NCBI GenBank assembly: GCA_023105745.1
Contig: JALGQZ010000013.1
Coordinates: 20,931,105 to 20,995,104 of the forward strand
DNA: 64,000 nucleotides
Origin: Austropuccinia psidii
Taxonomy: Eukaryota > Basidiomycota > Pucciniomycetes > Pucciniales > Sphaerophragmiaceae
Direction of reading: 5' to 3'
This document shows, piece after piece, positions 10,763 through 21,361 of the stretch (position 1 is its first letter; each line of letters begins with the position of its first letter). The translations under genes were made by a program, and so were the position numbers. The notes beneath the pieces were generated by a model. That model worked only from the letters and a program-made list of their open reading frames with translations. It had not been told where the DNA came from and made no database searches.

Positions 10763-11746
10763 TGTAGATGTATTTTTGATAAAAAAAGCTATAGCTGATA
10801 TTTAATTTTTCAATTCTATACCAAAAATAACTTAGGGTAGACCCATAGGGTGCTATACCCAAAAATGACTTTCTTGTGTTACTGGAAGATTTAAGAGTCT
10901 CACAGTACAATTGCAAAATTCAAAAATTTTTACTAAATTGTTTGAATTTTAAAATTTAACCTCAAATTTATAGTTGAATAAGGTTTATGCAAACTTACAA
11001 AAATTTAGTTAAAATTGAGGTGTTTTGTATATTTACTGAATTGGCTAAGGAGTTTTCATATAGGCTGTAAATCATGCATGGGCTTATTTTGTATTGGTTT
11101 AAAGAAATTTTATGGCTTTAAGTAAATCAAAGGGCAGAATCTATGCAGAAAGGTGGGACAAAGGAAACAGGTCAGAATCTTTCAGGGTACCCAGCTTTGG
11201 GGATCTGCAAGAGCCCACATCAGATTTGCCTCCTTTATTGAAGAATTTTGATTCTTATATAAACTTTAAGATTAAACTTCAATGGAATATTGAAGTTTAC
11301 ACAGATCTATCCCCCTTTTGGACAGAAATTACAAGCTCCCAAAGGTAAATCCCCATATGAAAGCTTGTAATCAAGGTTTTGAGAACTGTAAAGGCTTAAT
11401 TAAGTCTAAACAAGCTTAAATAAGGTTAAAATTAAAGTTAAGAGCATTAAAACTGTATAAAAAATTAAGTTTTAGTGTGTATTGCTACTTTTGCCAAGAA
11501 AAATAGCAATATCTTCAAATATTCATACAAAAATGCCATTTTCAATGGATCCACTTGAAACTTTCAGACAGCTTAGGAATTCAACACCATCTGTGTATAA
11601 ATCAAATTTTAGGTATCTCTATTGTGAGGATTATTTTCTATCAGGCTTGAAAAGACCTCTTTAGATTATTCTTGACTAAAATTAAGATTTCTTCAAAAAT
11701 CAATTAGAAATGTTGATTGAAAGATTTTTTCTTGAAAGTTTATTTT
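10763..11746 (+). repeat. Degenerate A-like LTR of A5, left part
   Basis: It shows ordered similarity to the family A LTR: AACTTAGGGTAGACCCATAGGGTG (matching the CACCTAGGGTAGCTCC region), then GGGACAAAGG...CAGGGTACCCAGC, then CCACTTGAAACTTTCAG. The true 5' end is not seen. The LTR is interrupted by C1 at 11747 and resumes at 22683. Divergence is high, so it may be a separate A-like family rather than an old A copy. Confidence 0.55.
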
Positions 11747-12629
11747 TGTCAGGCTGAGTCTATGATTAAGGTGTAATAAGGCTATTTACAGTTTTAACTA
11801 TGACTGTGACACTGTAAAATTAATTTAAAATAAGTTTAGAATGGATAATGAAAGCTTAAGATGGAAGAATAAGGGCTTTACTATTGTGAAATAGTGGTGG
11901 TGAGCACTATTGACAGCCCTGGGTGCAGTCTTAGAAGTTGGATTACTAAAATAAGAACTAAAATCCTTAAGAATTTAAGTTATAACCTGATTATTTTCGA
12001 AGAGTATAGTTGTTTTTGATATCTGTACTACATAGGAATTCAAGAGAAGGATGAGGAAACCTTTTCTGGTGGAGAAGAAGGCTCCTTTTATCCTAAAATG
12101 GGGTGGAGTGACCCTCTAGAACATTCACATAGAGGCAGTGAAGAGTGCCACTTCAGAGTACTGGCTTATGGTTTTCATAGTTCCTGTATGCTTTGTATTA
12201 GGCTCAGATGTGGTTTTGAAACCACATCTGGGCAGTTTTCACCAATACAGGGTGAAGATTTTCATCTGGGTACCACATAGCCCTCTCCTGATGTGTATGA
12301 TGTGTAGAATTCTGTACAGAACCTGTATGGGACCCCAGTATTGAATGAATTATGAGATATTGAATTATAAACATGCTTCATTGTCTATTTGACACCTCAT
12401 AATCATACTTATGGGAGAATATCCCACAGGAAGACTGTATTGGTTTGTTATTGTTTTTTCTATGATGATGGGACTTGTATATTTGGAAAGGGGTGATTTT
12501 CCTCTTTCTTTTGATGCCTTTTGAGATTAATTGGCTCAGTTCCATTTTTTGGTGGTATCTTGGCTATACCATTGATTTATGGTATTTGGCTGTCATGCTG
12601 GTGCTCTGCTTTTGAGTCACAGGTTAACA
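11747..12629 (-). repeat. Family C 3' LTR of C1, internally deleted
   Basis: It reads TGTCAGGCTGAGTC at the left and CAGGTTAACA at the right on the plus strand. It is only 883 bp, against 1437 bp for C3 and about 1420 bp for the 5' LTR of C1 after removing B1. The middle block present in the other copies is missing, with a junction near 12450. The 12-bp-arm dyad is retained at 12205-12230. Confidence 0.88.
12205..12230. promoter_or_regulatory. Perfect dyad in a family C LTR
   Basis: CAGATGTGGTTT and its exact reverse complement are separated by TG. The same dyad occurs at 19921-19946 and 29479-29504, with a decayed version near 53334. It could be a protein-binding site or an RNA hairpin. Confidence 0.6.
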
Positions 12630-12649
12630 TACCCTCCCTCTAAAAAAGG
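12630..12649 (-). other. Polypurine tract of C1
   Basis: TACCCTCCCTCTAAAAAAGG on the plus strand reads as a purine run on the minus strand, immediately inside the 3' LTR. It is the expected plus-strand primer site. Confidence 0.8.
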
Positions 12650-12650
12650 C

Positions 12651-13457
12651 TCACCACTGATGGAAATTTCCAGTCCTCCTAGAGGCCCTGAATCCCCTTA
12701 GATAAAGGTTATCATCTGGTATGGCATTTTCAGTCAACCAGTTGTCTTTATCTGCTGTCTGGTTTTCAAATCTGACCAAGTACTGTCTTTGGTCTTTACC
12801 ATTCAGTCTAATATTCCTGGCCTTGATGATTTTCTTCACAGGGCCAGGAGAGTCTTCCATTTCAACTATCTCTTGTGGGGTGGGGCTTTTCTTCCTGGAG
12901 GAGAATTTATCCTCCTCTGTCTGGAGGTATGGCTTGACTAAACTAACTGGAAAGACTGGGTGTTTCCTAGAACATTTGTCTGTGAGCTTGACTTCCACTG
13001 CATTTTTTCCTATCAAGTTAATGATAGTGAAGGGCCCTACAAATGAGTCTCTCATTTTCTTAGGTCTTTTCAGATTATTCAAGTTCAGTGTAGACACAAA
13101 CACTTGGTCCCCTTCTTTAAAGTCAGGTTCTATGTATGATTTGTCCCACCTCTGCTTATTATATTCCTTTTCCTCATCTATGCATTTGGCAGCTGTGTCA
13201 CCAGCCCTTTTCCACATATCATGGAAGTTGTTGCCGGTGGGGTGGAGGGTCAGAAGACTTTTCTTCAAGTGATCCACAGGCCATAGGTTATTCCACCCCT
13301 TCTCTACCAGTGAAGGCGTTTTTCCTGTGGTGGAGTGCTGGCTTGTGTTATAAGCCAGCTGGAATTCTGGTAGAAGGGTAACCCATTCATGGGTGTAATA
13401 TTCATGGTCCTTATATTCCATGCCATAGGCACAGAATCTTCTAAGGATTTCTTCCAT
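12651..13457 (-). pseudogene. C1 integrase C-terminal region and chromodomain
   Basis: This 268-codon open segment is the end of the C1 polyprotein. It holds the end of the integrase core (RRFCAYGMEYKDHE, ST.GKTPSLVEKGW), a basic linker, the GPF-type module (DSFVGPFTIINLIGKNAVEV, then HPVFPVSLVKPY) and a C-terminal chromodomain (RQYLVRFENQ, then DNWLTENAIPDD). In chromoviruses the chromodomain guides integration to modified histones. The segment joins the upstream integrase fragment after a stop at about 13458. It is open by chance of decay, not because it is a separate gene. Confidence 0.9.
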
Positions 13458-13460
13458 TGT

Positions 13461-14160
13461 TTAGCTCAGCCTTTCAGCTAATCCATCTGTTTGTGGATGG
13501 TAAGCTGTAGAAAAATCAAGCTTAGTACCCAGCATCTCATAGAGATTGGTCCAAAATTCTGATGTGAATTTTGGGTCCCTATCACTAATGATAATCCTAG
13601 GGAATCCACAGGTAGATATTATTTTATTCCAAAATAACAATTCAGTATCCATGGCTGTATCCTCTTTGTGAAATGGTAGGCACCTCACAATCTTTCTGAA
13701 CCTATCAGCTATTATCAATCAAGAATTGACATTCTCCTTGCCTCCTGGTACAACTCCTGTAACCCAGTCCATGTTGATAGTTTCCCATGGGTGCTTGGGG
13801 TCTTCTATGTGTTGGAGTAACCCATACTTCTTCCCATGTTTTCTATTTTCCTTTTGGCATCTTTCACAAGTCTTGATGTATTCACTCAACTCTTGTTCCT
13901 GTTTGGGCCACCAATCTGTGCTTGCTACCCTCTCCTTGGTTCTGTCCTCACTCATGTGTTCGATATAGGGGCAGTCATGGCATTCTTGTAGGATCAAGAA
14001 TATATATTCCCTGTCTACTATGGTGAGTGCACTAGTGTGCTTTTCCCTATGGTAGAGCAGGCAATCTATAAGGAAAAACTTGTTATCCTTATAGTTCCTG
14101 AACCAGGGTTCCTCTAATTGGGATTCCAGTTCTGGGCTCCTGTATTTTTGTTAAAGGATT
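13461..14160 (-). pseudogene. C1 integrase zinc-binding and catalytic core fragments
   Basis: Two open pieces are visible on the minus strand. 13997-13719 has the HHCC zinc-binding region (ECHDCPYIEHMSEDRT, CERCQ) and the first catalytic Asp in NMDWVTG. 13718-13461 has the second Asp in [14 protein letters not shown] and the Glu in TDGLAER. A stop separates the pieces, and another follows the Glu motif. The catalytic D, D and E codons look preserved, but no full-length integrase can be made. Confidence 0.88.
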
Positions 14161-15110
14161 TTCAACAATATGCCACACTGTTCATGTTTGAAATATGTCT
14201 TCCTTACTGCATTGAAGAATTCATTATGCAGTTCTGAGGAGCGTATTCCCAGTATGGGTGTTTCTGTTCCTTCTGAATCAGTGTCTCCACTCTTTGGGGT
14301 ACCACCTTCTAGGGCCCATTCAGAAAATCTGATGTTTTTCCTCCTATCTATTTCCATGAAATGGATAGGGATCTTGGCTGCTACTTCAGGGTCATAAGCT
14401 GGGTTGCTTTTAACATTATCCAGTGACCATCTTCTGATGCCATCTTCATTGGTATGAATTTTACCCTCTTTATATACGATGGTCATATTTCCCTATACTA
14501 TTGGATGGCTATTTGCCACCTCAACATGTGTCTATTGGTAGTCTTCATGTTCAGTAAAGACTTCAAGGCTGGGCAGTCTGTGTAGACTTCAAAGACTGCA
14601 TGCACCCTCCAAATAATTGTGGAGTTTCTCTAGAGCCCAAACTAAGCATAGACATTCAGTATTGGTTGCCCCATTCCTGGCTTCTAAATCTCTCAGTTTC
14701 CTAGAGATGTAGCATATTGATCCCTCTCTTGGTTGACCATTCACGATTTGTCTCTGGTGAAGGACTGCCCCTAAACCTTGGCTACATGCTGCATCTATGT
14801 ATAACTTGATTGGTAGTTCAAAGTCAGGTAAGATGAGCACAGGTGCGTTTGTGAGTTCATGTTTGATCCTCTCATATGAATCCCTCCTTTCCTTGGTAAT
14901 TTCAAAGACAAAATGTTTTGAACATAACTTGTACAGACTACTAGTTATGTGGGGAATATTTCTGATGTGGTTTCTGTAGTAGCTAGCAAGCCCAAGGAAA
15001 GATTGCATCTCTTTGATGTTCTTTGGTACTGGTCTAAAAAGTACTTCTGCTACTTTGTTCTTGTCTATGGCCAGACTAAGAACTGAGACTTTATTTCCTA
15101 AAGCTAGTAA
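14151..15110 (-). pseudogene. C1 RNase H region and linker to integrase
   Basis: 15008-14589 encodes the RT connection (MQSFLGLASYYRNHI) and RNase H with the first catalytic Asp in LYIDAACSQGLGAVLHQ and the Glu in [14 protein letters not shown]. The frame breaks at about 14600, where an extra TGCA lies before the FEV motif. 14486-14151 continues with TIVYKEGKIHTNEDG (RNase H end) and the acidic linker TDSEGTETPILG. It is part of one broken polyprotein. Confidence 0.85.
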
Positions 15111-16381
15111 CTCTTGTTGGCCAAAATTGCACTTTGAAGTGAAATTTTCAGATTAATGGGTGTGCATTTACTTAGTACTCTGTCTATGTACTGCACATGG
15201 TCTTCCCATGTTTCTGAGTATATAATAATGTCATAAATATATACTACCATCCATCCTTCCAATATCTTTTCTTGAAATATTGTGTCGATCATCCTTTGGA
15301 AGTGGGCTGGTGCATTTTTGATGCCAAATGGCATCCTGGTATGCTCATATATGCCCATATGGTGTATTATTTTCAGTAATTTCATGGAGTTTGGTTCAAC
15401 TACATTCTGGTGAAAACCTTTCATACAATCCATTTTGGTTATGTATCTGGCTTTTGCCAGTTTGTCCAACGCATCAGGTATCCTAGGTATAGGGTACCTG
15501 TCAGCTTTTGTGTAGTTGTTCAGAACTCTGAAATCTCCACACAGTCTAGATTTTCCATCATTCCAGGTGATCAGGACAGGAGTGGTAATCTCCACTATTT
15601 CATTGTCTCCAATCTTTCTGATGACATCCATGTCTAGGAGTTCATTGATGTGTTTTTCAATTCCCTTCCTAATCTCCAGACTTTCTGGGTATGAAGGTCT
15701 TCTGAGCAGGGGTGGATAATGTCTTTCCACATCCCAATATAGCTCTATATCATGTCCTCTAATGTTGCCTAATGGTTCTTCACAAATGGCAATCTCTGGT
15801 CTGTTCTTCCTTAGAATCTTCAGCAAACTTAGTTTCCATTTACTGGTGAGGGTAGTGCTGAACTGGCCCTCTCTGAATTCATTCATTAGTTCTTCCAGTG
15901 GATTCTGGGCAGATATTTTGTATATATCAAGGGAAAATTTCTTTTCCTTGTTGGTGCCAATGGTAATGTTCCTGTTTTGACTATTGTAAATATCAGCACC
16001 ATACATCCTGTGGTAATCTGTTACCAGTAAGAACCCTTGGATGTGGGCATCATTTTGCAGAACAAACTCTGGGTTGAGTCTGATATTACCCTTCCTCTGG
16101 GGTATAATTATCTCTTTTATAGCTGTCCCAATGGAAGTCATCTCCCCTGAAGCGCTTTTGAAGCTCTTTGCATTGGTTGGCAAGAGTTCTTTTTCCCAAT
16201 TCAGGAAGTGGGTGTCCATATAATTGCTGGCCACTATGTAGCAGTGTGCCCCACTGTCAATGATCAATGGATGTTGATCATTGTCAATGCAAGCAGTCAT
16301 TTTTGTGGCTGTCCCATGAATGTATGCGATTCCTTTGGTTGGTGTGACCAGGAATGTCTGTGCATCTTGTGCATGTTTCAA
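15104..16381 (-). pseudogene. C1 protease and reverse transcriptase
   Basis: This 425-codon frame carries the aspartic protease (LIIDSGAHC, near 16270-16240) and then RT. RT landmarks are EEPLGNIRGHDIELY, YPPLLRRPSYPE, VLITWNDGKSRLCGDFR, YITKMDCMKGFHQN and [16 protein letters not shown]. The catalytic YIDD box is changed to YIYD (about 15240), which removes a metal-binding Asp, so the enzyme would be inactive even if translated. The frame ends shortly after LKISL at a frameshift. Domain order protease-RT is normal for Ty3/gypsy. Confidence 0.92.
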
Positions 16382-18065
16382 AAGTTTTTATTGGAAGTGT
16401 CTTGTGGAATGCCTTCTTCCAACTGTATGTCCTAGATTTCTAGTGGGGTTTCCTCTTGGTGTTCCACTAGAAATTCCTCTCTTGGGTCTTTCTCTTCATC
16501 AGATTGTTCTCTGATGGAATCTCCCATAGATTCTTATTCAGAGTCCTCTGTGGGGGATTCCTCCTTTGTAGCTTTCTCAATGGAATAGACCTTTTTCTTT
16601 TCCTTTGGAAAGTTGTTGGTATAGTGGTCTGTTGAACCATAATTGTGACAAGAATCCTTTCTTCTTAGTCACTTCTGCCACTCTCTCTCTCTGGGTTTGT
16701 CTTTAAATTCTACCCTGAAAGGGTTTTTCTCTTTGAAACCACTGTTTTTATATGGGGAATATTTCCTTATATTTGTTCTTTTCCTTACATCTTGTAAGGT
16801 ATTTGCAATGTCATCTATAGTGAAATTTTGGTTTCATCTGAATTTTACTGCATGCTCTAGTTCTCCTGGGATTTGTGTCAGGATCTTGTGATTCCTCATC
16901 TGAATGTTCATTTGAGGATCAATGGCTTTAAGTCCTTTAGACTTTTTAAGACACCATTCAAATGGATCATTGTCCACTGAATACTTGGCATTTTCAACTG
17001 ACATGGCCCTTTTCCATATCAAAGTCCCATTGCTGTACTTTTGAATGATTTGACTGTCACACTATGGCCAGTTTCTCCTGCCACAGATTTCTTTCATTTC
17101 TGTGTATGAAATCCTAACATGCCCTTTAAATTCTGTATTAAGTCTAGCTGTAATCCAAAAATCTGGTATGCTTGGTACATCAATGAAGAGTCTATCAATA
17201 TATTCTATGAGCTCCATATGATCACATTCTCCTGTACAAGAGAATTTGGGCCAGCTTCAGGCCTTATGGAGCTGTTTTAAGGCTTTCTACTTGGAATAAG
17301 ACATATTAACTCTATCCTGGTATTGAGATGGAGATCTTGTCTTATTCATTAACATGGCATCTGTTTTGATTTTCTCTTCATGATATGGATCATCCATAAC
17401 ATGGCCTTGTGGTTGGGGCTTCATGTTATGGTAGCCATTAAACAGTTTGTTTATGTCTTAATCCAGACAATCCTTGTCCCTTTTGCAGTGGTGTTGTTAT
17501 TCAAAGACTAGATTCAGTCTTTTGTTGGTTTCTTTGGAGGCTTTGCTCAATTGAGAATGTCCTGCTTGAAGGGTTTAACAATTTTGTCCATGGAGGCAGT
17601 CAATTGTTTCATCCTCTTATGGCTTGCGTCAAGTTCTGAAACTGTTTTGATTTTTCTCAGCATATTGGGACATCCATAACCACAGCTCTTCACTGTTTAG
17701 GTTACTCTCAGGTGTGACAATATTATGTTCAATATGAGTGGGGGTAATATTTCTATTAAAAGGACTACTTATTCTAGAGCTATGTACAACTACTTCTGGT
17801 TCTTGTGTACTTCTTTCACCAAATCCAAAAGCTTCTGGATCATTGGGTCTGACTCTCTCTTCCTTTGGTTGAAGGTGATCTTGTTTTTGCCCTTGTATCC
17901 TTGTCTTCTCCTGGAAACTTCCTTGGATTGTGAAGAAGGTGACTCTTGGCCACTGATCTGTTGTTTCTTGAATGGTGTGAAGCCCCTGGCGGGCTGGTTT
18001 TGTCTACTCCTTGTGAGCCTGAAGGAATCTGAGTATTCCCTGTCTGGGTCAGTTTTTCTTCTATA
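16382..18065 (-). pseudogene. C1 Gag main frame, fragmented
   Basis: Downstream of the ORF1 overlap, the main Gag frame reads VRPNDPEAFGFGERSTQEPE, RISSPFNRNITPTHIEHN and SQYAEKNQNSF before stops. Further on, AKYSVDNDPFEWCLKKSKGLK and LTQIPGELEHAVKFR (17022-16834) mark the capsid-like part. The nucleocapsid zinc knuckle near 16640 reads CHNYGSTDHYTN: the second Cys is now Tyr and the last Cys is also lost. Gag would form the particle. This copy is dead. Confidence 0.8.
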
Positions 18066-18509
18066 GCTTGGATAGTGGGTTGATTCTCCCTTATCCTGTT
18101 TTCCCTCACCTCCAGGAGTCTGAACTGCCTGGTGAGATTCTAACCTTTGCTGATTACCATAAGGTCTCTGAAGGCTATCTCTTTGAGAAAGATCTTCTGG
18201 CAACTTTCTCCAAGTTCTGCCTAGTGGGATTCCAGGTTGAACCTCTTGTTTTCCATTCTCCATGGAAAAAGGTCTTTGAGGAGTTGGTGGAACTGAAGAA
18301 CTTGATCCATATCCTTCCAGTCCTCTGGTTTGAGGTTTCTGCTGAATTGGAATGTGAATGGCAGAGTGGGTATGATTTACCTCAATGTCTTTCCATCCAC
18401 CACTGTGTCCAAGGTGTCCTCTTCCAGTTCTTCTGGCTCTGGACAAGCCTTCTCTGTCCTCTGGCTGCTGCCTTTGGAAACCAAGGTCTCTGGGATGTAC
18501 AGGTGACAT
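17790..18509 (-). CDS. Family C ORF1, overlapping gag (239 aa)
   Basis: This frame runs from ATG 18509 (MSPVHPRDLGFQRQQ) to a stop after DPMIQKLLDLVKEVHKNQK at 17790. The Gag main frame runs through the same DNA in another phase (VRPNDPEAFGFGERST). The product is hydrophilic, Arg/Gln/Ser-rich, with a short amphipathic tail. It parallels ORF1 of A2 and of B3, which also end a little inside gag after a helical tail rich in Lys and Glu. The function is unknown. It may be a separate structural or nucleic-acid-binding protein, or a Gag N-terminal exon. Confidence 0.5.
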   Translation of the reverse strand: MSPVHPRDLGFQRQQPEDREGLSRARRTGRGHLGHSGGWKDIEVNHTHSAIHIPIQQKPQTRGLEGYGSSSSVPPTPQRPFSMENGKQEVQPGIPLGRTWRKLPEDLSQRDSLQRPYGNQQRLESHQAVQTPGGEGKQDKGESTHYPSYRRKTDPDREYSDSFRLTRSRQNQPARGFTPFKKQQISGQESPSSQSKEVSRRRQGYKGKNKITFNQRKRESDPMIQKLLDLVKEVHKNQK

Positions 18510-19443
18510 ATCAGTGTTTGAAGGCAGTCAAAAAACTTTTGTTCTCAGGGTATTTACCTTTGACTGTGCCTTGTACAAATTTGTCATCTGCTGCTTTTGG
18601 CAATTTATCTTTAGAGGTTAAAACTGGGTTAATGACTGTAATCTTCCCTGTACAAGTTGTTAAGGTTGGTTTACCTTGTATTGATGCAGAGTTTTATGCT
18701 TTTCTATTACTCTGAGTGGCAATGGCTGTCCACCTTTTATCTGTTATAAGGCCTTCACTGTGCTTCTTTCCTTTATCCTTGCTGCCCTCTGGTTCTGCTG
18801 GTGTTACTGGTGTGTTGGCCTGTAACTGGGTCTCTAGTGGGATTTAGTTTTCTTCCACTTAATCAGAGAGGAAAAAGAGGGCTTCTTGTCAGTTAAGACT
18901 TCTTAAAAGGCTGTTTTCACGTCTGAGAATGGCCTATGGGCAATATACTTCTATATTATGATAAGGTAATTGAATTAACAATTCCACATCAGAAATCCAG
19001 CTTACAGATGTCTGGCACACTGTTTTTATACCAGTATCTAACAGATTAGCTTGTAATTAGCAAGTATAATATGAAGAAGTGGTTATGTAAGAGGGAAATT
19101 GAAATTAACAAGGTACCCAACCATGCCTCAACTGTTTGTTTTACAGTAAGACGTGCCCTTATTTAATTCAAATAAAGGACTATATTAATGGCTTAATGTG
19201 TTCAAATATGTAAAATACACCAAAAAAAAGGGTTTTGGGGTGATTAAATTATAATCAACCACATAGCAAGGCAAAAAATAGAAGAAAACATAGTGGTAGA
19301 CAGCATATACCACTCAAAAAATAAAGAAAAGATATTTATTGTTTAGCAAAATTGACGCCTAGAAAAGAGAAACAAAAGTGGCAGAATGAAGAAAATAAGA
19401 GAAAAAACTCACTTATAAGGTCCAAAAAGGTTTAAAAACATGG
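18510..19443 (-). other. C1 5' leader
   Basis: Untranslated leader between primer-binding site and ORF1 on the minus strand. No firm exon is identified. The plus-strand frame 18068-18715 is the antisense of ORF1 and leader. Confidence 0.55.
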
Positions 19444-19460
19444 AAGGCCAGGCCCCAAAA
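19444..19460 (-). other. Primer-binding site of C1
   Basis: Plus-strand AAGGCCAGGCCCCAAAA reads TTTTGGGGCCTGGCCTT on the element strand, just inside the 5' LTR. It resembles the sites of families A and B. Confidence 0.75.
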
Positions 19461-20768
19461 TGTCAGGCTGAGTCTATGATGAAGGTGTAATAAGGCTATT
19501 GACAACCTTAACTATGACTGTGACACAGTAAGATTAATTTAAAAGAAGTTTATAATGAATAATAAAATTTTAAGATTGAATAATAAGGGCTTTACTATTG
19601 TGAAATTGTGGTGGTGATCACTATTGAAAGTCCTGGGTGCAGTCTTCCCAGTTGGATTACTATAACGTAAACTACAATACTTAAGAATTTGAAGTATAAC
19701 CTGATTATTTTCCAAGAGTATAACTGTTTTTGACTGTTGAACTATGTATGAATTCAAAAGCAGGATGAGGAAACCTTTTATGGTGGAGAAAAGGCCTCCT
19801 TTTATCCTAAAATGGGGTGGAATGGCCCTCTAGACCATCCACGTAGAGGAAGTGAAGTGTGTTTCACTTCAGAGTAGTGGCTTGATGTTTTCATAGTGCC
19901 TGTATACTCTATTTTGGGCTCAGATGTGGTTTTGAAACCACATCTGGTGTGAGCCTTAGTGGTATTTTCATATACCCAAAAGACCACAAACAAAAAATTA
20001 ATATACAAACATAAATAAAATAAATTTATTTACATTATTAAAATAGAAATTGAAATAAACATTTAATTATAATTTCAAAATGAAAATACATTAAATTAAA
20101 AAATTGCAAAAATACATTTTTACTTGAAAAAATTAAGTAAAAATGATTTTTTGAAAAAATTAACCAAAAGAAAAATCATTTTAGAAAAAAGCTAAATAAA
20201 TTTTATCATAACTTTTGATCTAAAAAATAAACATAGAAATTACATTTCCTCATTGGATTCCTTATAAAAAATTAGGTGGGGTCACCTCTGAGTGAAATGT
20301 TTGAAACTCAACTGTAAATAAGCTTAAATGAAGTTTTTTGTATTTTCTGTATAAAAGTTGAAAATCCTCAAAAACTCAATTGAATTCACATCACATGTAG
20401 TGTTAATCATCAATTTTTGTGTTAAAGTTGAGGTGTTGTCTATATTTTAGAAGTTATGAGGAGTTGAAGTATTTTCAATTGAATTCAATTGAATTGTCAA
20501 AATGTGTGCGTGTATTACATAAGTGAACTTTGATTTACATATGAGGTGTCAATTATTACAGTAGTGTACTGTAAAAATCAATTGAATTACATATGTAAAT
20601 TGTAAGTATAATACATGATGAGGAATTAAAGGAAGAAAATAAATTGGAAAGATTAAATTTGGGTGGGAAAAGGAGCTGTAGCTATAAGGGGGAGCCAGAC
20701 CCCCAAAGTCCTTTCTGAAAGGCGTGAGATGTCAAAATCCATGCAAAGGTTCATTACTTTTGGCCTAT

Positions 20769-20797
20769 AATTGAGTCACAGGGTCTGTGACTCAATT
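20769..20797. promoter_or_regulatory. Dyad with TGAGTCA half-sites in a family B LTR
   Basis: AATTGAGTCACAG and its exact reverse complement flank GGT. Each arm holds TGAGTCA/TGACTCA, the classic Gcn4/AP-1 type bZIP site. The same dyad is perfect at 42501-42529, and slightly decayed near 38735 and 51472. Confidence 0.55.
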
Positions 20798-20956
20798 GAT
20801 GATGAGGTTTTGATACCAACCGGGGTAGTTTTAACTGTTTCCAAGAGGGTAAAACGACCCTTAACAAAAAACAATATTAGTAAAAACAGTTTTAACTGGC
20901 TTCTAGGTCTTGTAAACTCATTCTGACGTGTTTTGAAGGCTCTAAGCCAGGTATTA

Positions 20957-21361
20957 CTATGGTAATGGCTGATTTAAGGGTCTAAAATGGCTAAAACCAG
21001 CCCTTTTTGGTCTAAACCAGGGCTCAATGATGCCATAATTGGCTTTTCTGTTGTCAGACTGTTTTTCACTGCTAACAAGAGTAAATTTTACTTTTGAAGT
21101 AAGAAAAGTGATGGCTATAAAAGAATGTCTTCTTTGCCCCACTTTTCTCTTCATGTTAGAATCCTTTCCTTTTATAATTAGTTTAAACACTGTTAAACCA
21201 ATCAATAAAAGATTCCAACCACCCTTTTTTAAACATTCTGAAAATTCTAGCCACGTGAAAAAATCATTATAATTACTGTTTGTAACTCTCATAATCATTT
21301 TTACCCCTGAACCACCCCAAAAATGAATTAAAGCATCTTTCATCACTATTAACTTTGTCAC
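20957..21361 (-). CDS. Antisense ORF inside a family B LTR (134 aa)
   Basis: It runs opposite to the LTR's transcription direction. The product contains DALIHFWGGSGVKMIMRVTN, GGWNLLLIGLTVFKLI, RRHSFIAITFLTSKVKF and ANYGIIEPWFRPK. Recognisably the same protein is encoded in the LTRs of B2 (37946-38571) and B3 (42986-42714). I know no family for it. It might be a captured gene, an antisense regulator product, or a conserved accident. The segment LLLIGLTVFKLII is hydrophobic but too short to call a membrane protein. Confidence 0.4.
   Translation of the reverse strand: MTKLIVMKDALIHFWGGSGVKMIMRVTNSNYNDFFTWLEFSECLKKGGWNLLLIGLTVFKLIIKGKDSNMKRKVGQRRHSFIAITFLTSKVKFTLVSSEKQSDNRKANYGIIEPWFRPKRAGFSHFRPLNQPLP

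Noticed and set aside
12721..13272. 183-codon plus-strand frame
   Set aside because: Antisense of the C1 integrase/chromodomain, which has clear motifs.
18068..18715. 215-codon plus-strand frame in C1
   Set aside because: It is the exact antisense of C1 ORF1/gag and has no features of its own.
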